Shown here piece after piece: positions 7,401 to 15,520 of a stretch of 37,693 nucleotides of DNA. The translations under genes and the position numbers were made by a program. The notes under the pieces were generated by a model that was given only the letters and a program-made list of their open reading frames with translations, did not search any database and was not told the DNA's origin. This stretch comes from Granulosicoccus sp. (GTDB taxonomy: Bacteria; Pseudomonadota; Gammaproteobacteria; Granulosicoccales; Granulosicoccaceae): contig JALZWO010000108.1 in the NCBI GenBank assembly GCA_023300375.1, positions 1 to 37,693 of the forward strand, given 5' to 3'. Position 1 is the stretch's first letter. Each line of letters opens with the position of its first letter.

Positions 7401-7429
7401 TTTATGAATTTAATGCGCCAGTAGGTCAA
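7401..7429 (-). promoter_or_regulatory. Predicted promoter of the binding-protein/permease operon
   Basis: Read on minus, TTGACC (7424-7429) and CATAAA (7401-7406) are 17 bases apart, 20 bases from the start codon. The -10 is weak (4 of 6), so an activator may be needed, or the real promoter lies further upstream in this 258-base divergent region. Confidence 0.4.
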
Positions 7430-7576
7430 GTGATTAAAGGCGCGTGTGACTCCCAACAAAGATTGACACCAATTATCTCACTCGTCAAACTAGGTTTACA
7501 GTCGGCCCGTTTGGAACTTGTCTTAATTCGCTTAAAACAGCCACGTTTTTGTACTGCTTTTGATTTGTGATTTTTC

Positions 7577-7606
7577 TTGCCAGTGTTGATGTATTCGACT
7601 TATAGT
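7577..7606 (+). promoter_or_regulatory. Predicted promoter of the ATPase/amidohydrolase operon
   Basis: TTGCCA (7577-7582) and TATAGT (7601-7606) are separated by 18 bases, 33 bases before the TTG start. With the candidate at 7401-7429 this makes a divergent arrangement in which one regulator could control the entire importer. Confidence 0.5.
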
Positions 7607-7638
7607 GGTGGAATGCGTGGCTAATTATTTGACATACT

Positions 7639-9543
7639 TTGAATACGCCGGTAATTGACGAACCGCTTGCGAAAATACAGAACCTGCGTGTTGAGTTTCA
7701 AACACGAGGGGGCAGTGTGGTCGGCGTAAAAGATATCAGCTTTGATATCCAACCGCGTCAAACGGTTGCCGTGGTTGGCGAAAGTGGGTCTGGCAAATCG
7801 GTATCTGCTCTCAGCCTTATGCGTCTTATCGAGTACGGCGGAGGGCAAATAGCCAACGGTGCTCTGTTATTTGATCGGCGTGACGGAAATGGCCCAATCG
7901 ATCTTGCGAACGCCACACAGCAAACCGTTCGATCGTTGCGTGGTAATGAAATCGGTATGATTTTTCAAGAACCAATGACCTCTCTCAATCCGGTGTTCAC
8001 CATTGGCAAGCAATTGACGGAAGGCATGCGGCTGCATCTTGGACTGAGTCGATCGGCTGCGAAAAGTAAGGCTATTGAATTACTCAGACAAGTGCGCATT
8101 CCAGAGCCTGAGCGACGCCTAAAGCAGTATCCACACGAGTTGTCAGGCGGTATGCGGCAGCGTGTTGTCATCGCTATGGCGTTAGCGTGTGAGCCACGGT
8201 TACTGATCGCAGATGAGCCCACAACTGCGTTGGATGTGACCATTCAAGCTGAAATTCTTTCACTAATGAATCGGCTTAAACTTGAGCACAACACTGCATT
8301 ATTGTTTATCACTCATGACATGGCCGTGGTTGCACAGATGGCCGATCGTGTAGTTGTTATGTTTCGTGGTGAAAAGGTAGAGGAAGGAACTGTGGAAGAG
8401 ATTTTTGAAAATCCACAACATGCCTACACGAAGTCTTTACTGGCAGCGGTCCCCAAGTTAGGTGAGATGCGAGGTAAGGCTGCGCCCGAACCATTGCAAC
8501 TTATTGGCGATACCACGCAAGCTCGTAAACCGATCGAGATTACCAACCAATCAGTGGTGCTTGATGTCAGCCATTTAGTCACGCGTTTTGCAGTCAAAGG
8601 CGGATTGCTACGCAATGTGGTTGCACGTGTGCATGCGGTAGAAGATGTGTCATTCCGTATTCGTGCGGGAGAAACGTTAAGTCTGGTCGGCGAATCAGGT
8701 TGCGGTAAGTCAACGTGCGGTCGTTCTATCCTAAGGCTGCTTGATCCGCTCGAGCAACAAGGTCAGATTTTTCTTGAAGGTCGTGATGTGATGGCGTTTG
8801 ACGATAACGAGTTGCGCGCCGCGCGTCGTGATATGCAGATGATCTTTCAGGATCCTTTTGCCTCGCTTAATCCTCAGATGCAGCTATTTGAACAAGTTGC
8901 GGAGCCGTTACGCAATTTTAAAATTGCCTCCAAGTCTGACTTGCGCGATCAGGTGGCGTCCTTGTTCGAACGCGTTGAACTGCCAGTCTCATTTATGCAA
9001 CGGTATCCGCATGAACTCTCCGGTGGCCAAAGACAACGAGTAGCGATTGCACGCGCCTTAGCCTTAAAGCCTAAGCTTATTATTGCTGATGAAGCGGTGA
9101 GTGCACTCGATGTTAGTGTGCAAGCGCAGGTGCTGAATTTGCTCATGGAATTGCAGAGCGATCTGGGAATTTCCATGCTGTTTATCAGTCATGACATGGC
9201 GGTTGTGGAGCGGGTTAGTCACCTAGTCGGTATTATGTATTTGGGGCGTATTGTAGAGATTGGCTCAAGGGCACAGGTGTTCGAAAACCCTCAACACCCC
9301 TACACACTTGCCCTGATGGAAGCGGTACCGATCGCCGACCCCAGACGACGCAAACTCGACAAGCAAATGAACTTTAAGCCGATTCCATCGCCGATACACT
9401 CGGTTAGCTATCAAGCCGAACCCTCCGTCTACAATGAAGTAGAAGCTGGGCACTTTGTATTGCAAGGTGTTTGGGATGGCGAAAGCTCGATGGGCACGGG
9501 CTTGGCCAGTGGCAGTTCGGTTGGCAATGCAGCACTGGCATAG
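7639..9543 (+). CDS. Fused dipeptide/oligopeptide ABC importer ATPase (DppD-DppF type double ATPase)
   Basis: This 634-residue protein joins two complete ATPase domains of the peptide/nickel importer class, as in GsiA or YejF. Domain 1 has Walker A GESGSGKS (47-54), signature LSGGMRQR (about 167) and Walker B LLIADEP (about 188). Domain 2 has Walker A GESGCGKS (351-358), signature LSGGQRQR (460-467) and LIIADEA. Each is followed by the oligopeptide-ATPase C-terminal extension (NPQHAYTKSLLAAVP; NPQHPYTLALMEAVP). It would power the permeases encoded divergently at 3674-5606. The start is a TTG: an in-frame stop lies at 7630-7632 and no ATG or good GTG precedes the first domain. No clear Shine-Dalgarno is visible, so expression may be low. 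The M20D hydrolase follows after 30 bases. Confidence 0.93.
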   Translation: MNTPVIDEPLAKIQNLRVEFQTRGGSVVGVKDISFDIQPRQTVAVVGESGSGKSVSALSLMRLIEYGGGQIANGALLFDRRDGNGPIDLANATQQTVRSLRGNEIGMIFQEPMTSLNPVFTIGKQLTEGMRLHLGLSRSAAKSKAIELLRQVRIPEPERRLKQYPHELSGGMRQRVVIAMALACEPRLLIADEPTTALDVTIQAEILSLMNRLKLEHNTALLFITHDMAVVAQMADRVVVMFRGEKVEEGTVEEIFENPQHAYTKSLLAAVPKLGEMRGKAAPEPLQLIGDTTQARKPIEITNQSVVLDVSHLVTRFAVKGGLLRNVVARVHAVEDVSFRIRAGETLSLVGESGCGKSTCGRSILRLLDPLEQQGQIFLEGRDVMAFDDNELRAARRDMQMIFQDPFASLNPQMQLFEQVAEPLRNFKIASKSDLRDQVASLFERVELPVSFMQRYPHELSGGQRQRVAIARALALKPKLIIADEAVSALDVSVQAQVLNLLMELQSDLGISMLFISHDMAVVERVSHLVGIMYLGRIVEIGSRAQVFENPQHPYTLALMEAVPIADPRRRKLDKQMNFKPIPSPIHSVSYQAEPSVYNEVEAGHFVLQGVWDGESSMGTGLASGSSVGNAALA

Positions 9544-9573
9544 CGCCAACGTTTTTAAATCTGGAGAAATTGT

Positions 9574-10740
9574 ATGCCTATAAAAAATCGTATTGCCGAA
9601 CTTGCGCCGGATATCACAGAATGGCGACAGGATATTCATGCTCATCCCGAGTTAATGTTTGACACGGAGCGCACGGGTAATTTCGTAGCAGATAAGCTGC
9701 GTGAATTCGGATGCGACGAAGTAGTCACAGGTATTGCCACCAATGGTGTCGTTGGCATTATCAAAGGTAACAGCGACACCGCATCACGAGTCATTGGCTT
9801 GCGTGCTGATATGGATGCATTACCCATTGTGGAAGAAACAGGCGTTGACTACGCGTCAACCAATCCTGGTGTTATGCACGCTTGTGGCCACGATGGTCAC
9901 ACAGCCATGCTGCTGGGTGCAGCGCGATATCTCGCTGAGACCCGTAATTTTGATGGCTCTGTAGCGGTTATTTTTCAACCTGCCGAAGAAGGCGGTGGCG
10001 GTGGTCGCGTTATGTGTGAGGAGGGCATAATGGATCGCTTCGGCATTCAGGAGGTCTACGGAATGCACAATTGGCCAGGCCAACCTGTCGGTAAATTTGC
10101 AATTCGTCCCGGTCCATTTTTTGCCGCAGCTGATCAGTTCGATATTGAAGTGCTTGGGCGTGGTGGGCATGCGGCCAAACCTGATGAAACGATCGATTCT
10201 GCTGTAGTGGCAGCGCAGCTTATTACAGCATTACAAACAGTGGCCTCACGTAATGCCGATCCAGTTGAGCAGATCGTCCTGTCGGTCACCTCTATTCAAT
10301 CGTCCAGTGATGCCTACAATGTGATCCCCGACAGAGTCATTCTCAAAGGCACAATAAGAACGTTGACTAGTGACATGCGTGCACTGGGTGAAAAACGCTT
10401 AAAAGAAATCTGTGCAGGCATTGCCAGTACATTCGGTGCAACGATCAACGTGAATTTTATGCTCGGTTATCCGCCAATGGTGAATCATGAGCAAGAAACG
10501 CAATTCGCCATTGATGCCGCAAAACGGGTATCAGGTGATTGTGATCACGCACCTTTAGTGATGGGTGGCGAAGACTTTGCCTACATGCTTGAGGCGCGCC
10601 CCGGTGCGTATGTTTTGGTCGGTAATGGTGATAGTGCAAGCGTGCATCACCCGAAATATAATTTTAATGACGAAGCAATTCCCGCAGGTTGCTCGTGGTA
10701 TATCGAAATGACTGAATCACGATTAGCTATGCCGGCTTAG
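9574..10740 (+). CDS. M20D-family amidohydrolase (hippurate hydrolase / N-acyl-L-amino acid amidohydrolase type)
   Basis: This 388-residue protein is a full-length cytoplasmic metallo-amidohydrolase that cleaves an amide bond in N-acyl amino acids or small peptide-like compounds. The metal-site motifs are RADMDALPI (about 77-85), MHACGHDGH with Cys104/His106 (101-109), QPAEEG with Glu138-Glu139, MHNWPG and the late VHHPKYNF. The dimerisation insert runs from about residue 185 to 295. A clear Shine-Dalgarno (GGAG) precedes the ATG. It is co-transcribed with the fused ATPase 30 bases upstream, so the natural reading is that it degrades what the importer brings in. Relatives act on hippurate, IAA-amino acid conjugates and N-acetyl-diaminopimelate; I cannot choose among these from sequence. 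Confidence 0.93.
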   Translation: MPIKNRIAELAPDITEWRQDIHAHPELMFDTERTGNFVADKLREFGCDEVVTGIATNGVVGIIKGNSDTASRVIGLRADMDALPIVEETGVDYASTNPGVMHACGHDGHTAMLLGAARYLAETRNFDGSVAVIFQPAEEGGGGGRVMCEEGIMDRFGIQEVYGMHNWPGQPVGKFAIRPGPFFAAADQFDIEVLGRGGHAAKPDETIDSAVVAAQLITALQTVASRNADPVEQIVLSVTSIQSSSDAYNVIPDRVILKGTIRTLTSDMRALGEKRLKEICAGIASTFGATINVNFMLGYPPMVNHEQETQFAIDAAKRVSGDCDHAPLVMGGEDFAYMLEARPGAYVLVGNGDSASVHHPKYNFNDEAIPAGCSWYIEMTESRLAMPA

Positions 10741-10747
10741 TGGGCTT

Positions 10748-10765
10748 GTATTGGGGCTTCAATAC
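10748..10765. terminator. Small hairpin between convergent genes
   Basis: GTATTG and CAATAC flank a 6-base loop in the 29-base gap between the amidohydrolase stop and the M23 peptidase stop. The stem is short and AT-rich with only a short T-run, so it is a weak candidate for a shared terminator. Confidence 0.35.
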
Positions 10766-10769
10766 TTCT

Positions 10770-12167
10770 TCAGGAGGCAGGTTCATCACTAGCTGGTTTA
10801 ACTGAATCAATGATCCAGCCTTGTAGGCCAGTGTCGGTTTCAACAAGGCGGGCGTTGCCGAACCTGCCTAGCTGTTCTACAACGGTGCCAGGCGCAAGCT
10901 CGATGAGCACAGGGCTGGACGGGCTGGGTGATATTTGTACTTGCTCGCTGTCTGGTAGGGGTGTAGATTTTATTGCAGGTGGGTGCGCCAGAGATTCGGC
11001 GAGAAAGCCTATAGTTCCATTGCCTGTTCTAATCCGAAGCCAATCGTTGGATGCCGCCTGAAGCGAGACGAGTTCACCCCGACTAATCGTTGTTTCAATC
11101 GCATGGTCGGTGCTCGGGCCCTTGCGCACGTTGACCAATTCTCGATCAACAGATACCCAGGCAGGCCAGCGATGACCGTTGGATAAGGCAATGGGTGTAT
11201 GTCTTGCCGAACCGGTGAAAGGTAGTGGATCTAGTGGGCCGATAGATCGTTGATAAAAACCGAAATGTAAGTGAGGGGGTGTGCTAATCGCGTTGCCTGA
11301 ATTGCCCACTGTGCCAATCTGTGTTCCACGATCGACCCATGTGCCCGCAGTGACATTCGTGTCTTCTAAGTGTGCGTAGTAGAGACTACCTATCGGGTTA
11401 CCATAGTCATCGCTACCGCGTTGCCAGATGTGCAGTCCACCTCGGGGGGACGTTGCTACTCGACTTATGTAGCCGTCGGTAGCTGCCACGATGGGCGTAT
11501 GGCGCTTTGCGAAGATATCGATGCCGTGGTGCTTGCGTTTGCCACCATCGCGTGCCACACCGAAGAGGCTTTTAACCGAGTTGGGTGAATCAGTTGCCAC
11601 TGGGAATTCAAAAGCAAATCGCTCGTCTAGTGACAGCGCAAATGCGCCGATCGAATCGGGTATGGACTGGGCTCGGATGTGATACCTGCCAGTGCGAGTG
11701 ATTGGCCATCGAAGCTGAGTGTCTACCGAGTTTGCAGATGCAACAATACGATGGCGTTCACCAACTAGCTCAAAGATTTCAATAACAATTCCACCTATTG
11801 CTGAGGGTTGACGCTGGTTAAACATCTCCAAAATACGACCTTTCGTTAAGGTGACATCGAATGTAATTACTTGTGTTTCAGGCTTGCTTAGGAGCCATTG
11901 CTCAGAATAGGGCAATTCCACAGGCAAGGACTCACTCAGCGACTGTCGTGCTTGCGATTCCCAGTCGTTGATACGAGACGGTGCAATCTGGCTATCGTTG
12001 GCAAGCACACGCGCTACTTGTTGTCGCTGTGGATAGTGATTGCGAAGGTCTGAAAGTGCTGTGACAGCTAAGGAATGAGGCGCATAGCGACTGAGTAGTT
12101 CAGTGGTTAGTCCGACAGGAAGAGTCAGCGACAAGGTCGTGGCAAGTAAAGCAAGCAGGCGTATCAC
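10770..12167 (-). CDS. Exported M23-family metallopeptidase with two C-terminal SH3-like domains
   Basis: This 465-residue protein begins with a hydrophobic signal sequence (about residues 1-20) from a GTG start; an in-frame stop lies 10-12 bases upstream, so no earlier start exists. A region of about 180 residues without motif (possibly beta-rich) precedes the LytM/M23 domain: His213 and Asp217 in RKHHGIDIFA, His266 in YYAHL, and His299/His301 in PPHLHFG, all four zinc or catalytic elements present. Two SH3b-like segments follow at about 338-395 (LVNVRKGPSTDHAIE) and 410-457. The family cuts peptidoglycan cross-links in the periplasm or acts as a divisome regulator; SH3b domains usually bind the wall. 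With intact ligands it should be active. The neighbours give no pathway clue. Confidence 0.9.
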   Translation of the reverse strand: MIRLLALLATTLSLTLPVGLTTELLSRYAPHSLAVTALSDLRNHYPQRQQVARVLANDSQIAPSRINDWESQARQSLSESLPVELPYSEQWLLSKPETQVITFDVTLTKGRILEMFNQRQPSAIGGIVIEIFELVGERHRIVASANSVDTQLRWPITRTGRYHIRAQSIPDSIGAFALSLDERFAFEFPVATDSPNSVKSLFGVARDGGKRKHHGIDIFAKRHTPIVAATDGYISRVATSPRGGLHIWQRGSDDYGNPIGSLYYAHLEDTNVTAGTWVDRGTQIGTVGNSGNAISTPPHLHFGFYQRSIGPLDPLPFTGSARHTPIALSNGHRWPAWVSVDRELVNVRKGPSTDHAIETTISRGELVSLQAASNDWLRIRTGNGTIGFLAESLAHPPAIKSTPLPDSEQVQISPSPSSPVLIELAPGTVVEQLGRFGNARLVETDTGLQGWIIDSVKPASDEPAS

Positions 12168-12533
12168 GCAGGGTTTCTAAGTCTGATTGAGGTATTCATT
12201 TGAATTCATGGCAGGTGTGTTAGTTCCTTGAATACTGCCAATAAACGAGTCATTTGACTGAGGGGCAACCCCAATAGAGTGAATGCTGAGCTCGACAGGT
12301 GGCGGAACCTTCAGAAAAGCTTTGCCACACTTAACTGGGGGCAGGCGCGCGAATACCATCGACGCCACGATGAAATTTAGCCGGAGTTGGTTAGCTTGCT
12401 TAAGAGCGCAGATCCAAAGGTAAAGTGTTTCAACAACACGGCCAACGATAAGTGGTTCGAGTAGTGGTATCGTCTAGCCGCTGGGGGATCGTTGTACCCT
12501 TAACTCACCATCGCATAGGCACAGAGACTAAAA
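12168..12533. other. 366-base intergenic region between divergent M23 and DUF4013-like genes
   Basis: It should carry promoters for both flanking genes, but I see no convincing -35/-10 pair. A 63-codon open frame on minus (12177-12368) is in the same frame as the M23 gene and separated from it by a single TAG. Its product has no recognisable domain and the M23 protein has its own signal peptide after the stop, so I do not call it a gene. Confidence 0.5.
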
Positions 12534-13229
12534 ATGGAAGAATGGTTCGATGGGCTTATCGAAAGTGTGGTTTACCCTCTAAAGGACTCTCGTTGGTTGT
12601 CCAAGTCATGGCCGTTACTGGTCATTGCGCTGATACCGATGATTTCATTCGTGGCGCCTATCTTATTCAAAGGGTGGCGATTGAGCGCAATTCGCACCCA
12701 GATTCGATCTGACGATCAGTTGCCAGAGTTAGAGATGGTAGCTTTTTTAAAACAGGGCTTAATACTCTGGGGTTTTACATTCGCCTACATGCTGGTGCCA
12801 CCGTTTATTCTTTGGTTGCTATCGTTAGTAACAACAGGGTGGCTGAATTTGTTCTTGTCGTTATTTGTTTTCGTTGCTTGGGTCTTGATTATCTTGCCCG
12901 CGTATCAGGCTGGGCTAGTTCGCTATGCTGTCAATGGATCGTGGAGGAGCCTGTTGAATCTGCCGGCAAACGTAGCCTTTTTTGTAAAGCATATTCCACA
13001 ATTCATCATGTTCTACATGAGTTGGATCGTTATCGTATTTCTCACCGGATTTTTCGGCCACGTCCTGTTTATGACATTCATTGGAATTCCATTGATTCCA
13101 ATTGTGGTTCTCACTATTTACCACGTATCGACAGCTCATCATTTGAGTGGCATGGCACGCAAGATTGTTGCAAAAACCCACAGCACGATAGAGTTCAATC
13201 AGTCGGATAAACTTCAACTTGAGCAATAA
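12534..13229 (+). CDS. Multi-pass membrane protein, DUF4013-like
   Basis: This 231-residue integral membrane protein has a short cytoplasmic N-terminus with the DUF4013-style opening (VVYPLKDSRWLSKSWPLLVIALIPMISF). Predicted membrane segments are near 26-45, 73-98, 102-122, 157-176 and 180-200. The loop after the first segment (GWRLSAIRTQIRSDDQLPELEM) fits the family pattern, a basic stretch then LPE. The C-terminal 30 residues are soluble. DUF4013 proteins have no assigned function. The ATG at 12534 has no strong Shine-Dalgarno. It converges with a small membrane-protein gene 15 bases downstream. Membrane topology is clear; the family assignment is by eye and moderate. Confidence 0.68.
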   Translation: MEEWFDGLIESVVYPLKDSRWLSKSWPLLVIALIPMISFVAPILFKGWRLSAIRTQIRSDDQLPELEMVAFLKQGLILWGFTFAYMLVPPFILWLLSLVTTGWLNLFLSLFVFVAWVLIILPAYQAGLVRYAVNGSWRSLLNLPANVAFFVKHIPQFIMFYMSWIVIVFLTGFFGHVLFMTFIGIPLIPIVVLTIYHVSTAHHLSGMARKIVAKTHSTIEFNQSDKLQLEQ

Positions 13230-13244
13230 AACAGCAGCAGTGTT

Positions 13245-13613
13245 TCAATAAAAATAGTCATCCACAAGATACGACAAGACAAACCCAAGAGCTGCTAGGC
13301 CGCCTATCCAGTAAACCATTTTATTCGCTGATTTCTCCGCACTAGTACGGCCTTGTATTAACAGGCCCATAGCAAGGCAGCAGTACAATAACGAAGTTCC
13401 CAATAGGCCAATGGATACACCAAACCAATAGGCATTTCTGGGTTCAGTGGATGTCTGTTGCAGGTTTTCCACAGGTTTTTCACCCTCTGCCACTGGGTGT
13501 GGGGCAATGCCATCAGGATTAATGCTTTCAGCCCAGTTGCCCAGCTGAGTGGCCACAGCCAACATAATCGTGACTAATACGACAAGCAGCAGTGTTTGTC
13601 TTTTTGTTGTCAT
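13245..13613 (-). CDS. Small membrane protein of unknown function
   Basis: This 122-residue protein has a hydrophobic N-terminal segment (about 7-21), an exposed acidic/proline-rich loop (about 26-60), and two further membrane segments (about 63-87 and 100-117). A pair of adjacent cysteines (LLYCCLAMG) lies in the second segment. I recognise no family. The composition, clean hydrophobic pattern and fit between neighbouring genes support it as a real gene. Nothing nearby indicates a role; it is convergent with the DUF4013-like gene, and both are membrane proteins. Confidence 0.62.
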   Translation of the reverse strand: MTTKRQTLLLVVLVTIMLAVATQLGNWAESINPDGIAPHPVAEGEKPVENLQQTSTEPRNAYWFGVSIGLLGTSLLYCCLAMGLLIQGRTSAEKSANKMVYWIGGLAALGFVLSYLVDDYFY

Positions 13614-13871
13614 ATTGATATAAGTCTCATTGTTGGTTCATAGCATTCATGAAGGCTTGGCACATCAATGAATATTTAATAGTATGAGTTGAGCGGGCAT
13701 AAAATGCAGCTGAGTATGGGTCGCTGAGTGATCTATTGCAACAATTCGCCATTGGCACATTCGCGTCGTGGCAGACCATGTGCAAGTGGAGAAGAAGGGC
13801 TAAACTACAACCGTGTGGCCAGAACGATTTGACCACTGACTATTTGATCAAACCCAAACAATGAAAAATAC

Positions 13872-15464
13872 ATGAGAACTATTCATCTAGCGACTAAGAC
13901 AATTTTGGCAGTATCGATCGCGCTTGCAAGCCATTCAAGCTTTGCACAAACATCGGTTAAAAACGTTATTTTGATGATCGGTGATGGCATGGGCCCCGGA
14001 CAAATGGGGTTGCTAGAAGAGTACGCCACTAAAGCGCCAAACTCTATCTACAAAGGCCGTAACACTGCGCTTAAAACAATTATCGATAATGGCGTGCTAG
14101 GTATGTCAATGCATAGCCCTGTTGATGCATTGACTGTTGATTCGGCTACTTCTGCTAGTCATTTGGCCACCGGAGTGTACGCACCCTCTGAAGCTCTTGG
14201 TGTAGATGTTGATGGTAATCCTGTAGACAGTGTTTTAGAAATTGCCAAAAAACTGGGAAAGGCAACAGGTTTAGTCTCTGATACTCGCTTAACACATGCC
14301 ACGCCTGCCGCATTCGCCTCGCATCAGCCGCATAGATCGTTCGAAAATGAAATAGCTGTAGAGATGCTAGCTACTGGTGTTGATGTCATGCTTTCGGGTG
14401 GGTTACGCAACTGGATTCCTGCCTCCGCCAATGAAACAGGAGGTCCCTATGGACTAATCCTTGAACAAACGGGCGGCGATATCAGAATAAAATCGTACCG
14501 CGAAGATCAAAGAAACTTGCTAGATGAAGCAACAAAGGCAGGATATAGCGTAGTTCATACACGTGACACCTTAGCTGATGCACAAGGTGATCAACTCTTG
14601 GGCTTGTTTGCCTATTCAGGAATGCAAGACGGCATCACATATAGCTTGAGCAAAGATTCTAAGGATCGCACTATTCCGAGTTTGAAAGAGATGACGCAAA
14701 AGGCGCTCGATACGTTATCAAAGGATTCAGATGGCTTCTTTTTGATGATTGAAGGTGGTCAGATTGATTGGGCTGCTGACAATAATGATGCGGCTACCAT
14801 GCTGCATGAAATGTTGAAATTCGATGAAGCTGTGCAATATGTCTACGACTGGGTAGAGGATCGTGAAGACACCTTAGTGGTTATTACTGCAGATCATGAA
14901 TCGGGCGGTTTTGGGTTTAGTTATACTCGAGCCAATACACCTAAGGCTGAAAAACGCTCGGGCAGTGCGTTTAAAGATCAAGATTATCAACCTAACTTTA
15001 ACTTTGGTAACTTAGCGATCTTAGACAGGCTTTATGACCAGAAAATGAGCTTCGAAAATATGATGGCTGAATTCGATTTCTCGGACAAAACTCCTGCATC
15101 TTTACAAGAAATTGTTAATGCGAATAGTGATTTCAAAATTACCCTGTCTCAGGCATCTGAGGTTTTGCTCAGAGAACGAAACACACACCAGGTTCCAGGT
15201 CATACGTACCTTGATTCTGAGACATTTCCAAAGGTAGACGATTTTGAAGCTTTCTATGTATTTGGTGAAGACATTCGTAATAACTTGATCGCACGTGCAC
15301 TCAGCGAAGAGCAGAACGTTGTGTGGGCGACAGGAACACATACAAGTACGCCTGTTGCTGTCATTGCTTATGGGCCTGATCAGGTGACTGCACCTTATTC
15401 ATCACTGTTGCACCATACCGATATTGGTAAGTTACTCATCAATACTGTTAAAACAGGAAACTAA
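13872..15464 (+). CDS. phoA: Periplasmic alkaline phosphatase, PhoA family
   Basis: This 530-residue protein has a signal peptide ending SHSSFA-QTS, then the PhoA fold: LMIGDGMGPGQ (first metal Asp), VDSATSASHLATG with catalytic Ser91, THATPAAFASH..R (substrate Arg), FLMIEGGQIDWAADNND, ITADHESGG, and late GTHTSTPVAVIAYGP. It hydrolyses phosphomonoesters to release phosphate in the periplasm. The residues matching E. coli Asp153 and Lys328 are His and Trp, as in most non-enteric enzymes. The position matching zinc ligand His331 appears to be Asp (DWAAD where relatives have DWAxH), which is unusual. No clear Pho box lies upstream; a 10-base palindrome TTTGATCAAA at 13843-13852 is the only obvious site. 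Family call is strong; the symbol is by similarity. Confidence 0.9.
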   Translation: MRTIHLATKTILAVSIALASHSSFAQTSVKNVILMIGDGMGPGQMGLLEEYATKAPNSIYKGRNTALKTIIDNGVLGMSMHSPVDALTVDSATSASHLATGVYAPSEALGVDVDGNPVDSVLEIAKKLGKATGLVSDTRLTHATPAAFASHQPHRSFENEIAVEMLATGVDVMLSGGLRNWIPASANETGGPYGLILEQTGGDIRIKSYREDQRNLLDEATKAGYSVVHTRDTLADAQGDQLLGLFAYSGMQDGITYSLSKDSKDRTIPSLKEMTQKALDTLSKDSDGFFLMIEGGQIDWAADNNDAATMLHEMLKFDEAVQYVYDWVEDREDTLVVITADHESGGFGFSYTRANTPKAEKRSGSAFKDQDYQPNFNFGNLAILDRLYDQKMSFENMMAEFDFSDKTPASLQEIVNANSDFKITLSQASEVLLRERNTHQVPGHTYLDSETFPKVDDFEAFYVFGEDIRNNLIARALSEEQNVVWATGTHTSTPVAVIAYGPDQVTAPYSSLLHHTDIGKLLINTVKTGN

Positions 15465-15488
15465 GTAACTTTTGATTAATGCCACGGT

Positions 15489-15514
15489 TACGGGCCTGTA
15501 TTATTAGGTCCGTA
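15489..15514. terminator. Hairpin between convergent phoA and LysR genes
   Basis: TACGGGCCT and AGGTCCGTA pair over 9 bases (one G-U) around an 8-base AT loop, in the 56-base gap between two convergent stops. There is no strong T-tract on either strand, so it may be a bidirectional barrier of moderate efficiency. Confidence 0.5.
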
Positions 15515-15520
15515 GCCTCA

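Noticed and set aside
12812-13210. 132-codon open frame overlapping the DUF4013-like gene
   Set aside because: The other frame has clear membrane segments; this one has no consistent pattern.
13627-13836. 69-codon open frame on minus upstream of phoA
   Set aside because: His/Cys/Met-rich scattered composition with no recognisable motif; more likely the 5' regulatory region of flanking genes.
13800-13871. Pho box before phoA
   Set aside because: TTTGAC and TTTGAT occur but with 15-base spacing rather than the 11-base CTGTCAT period.
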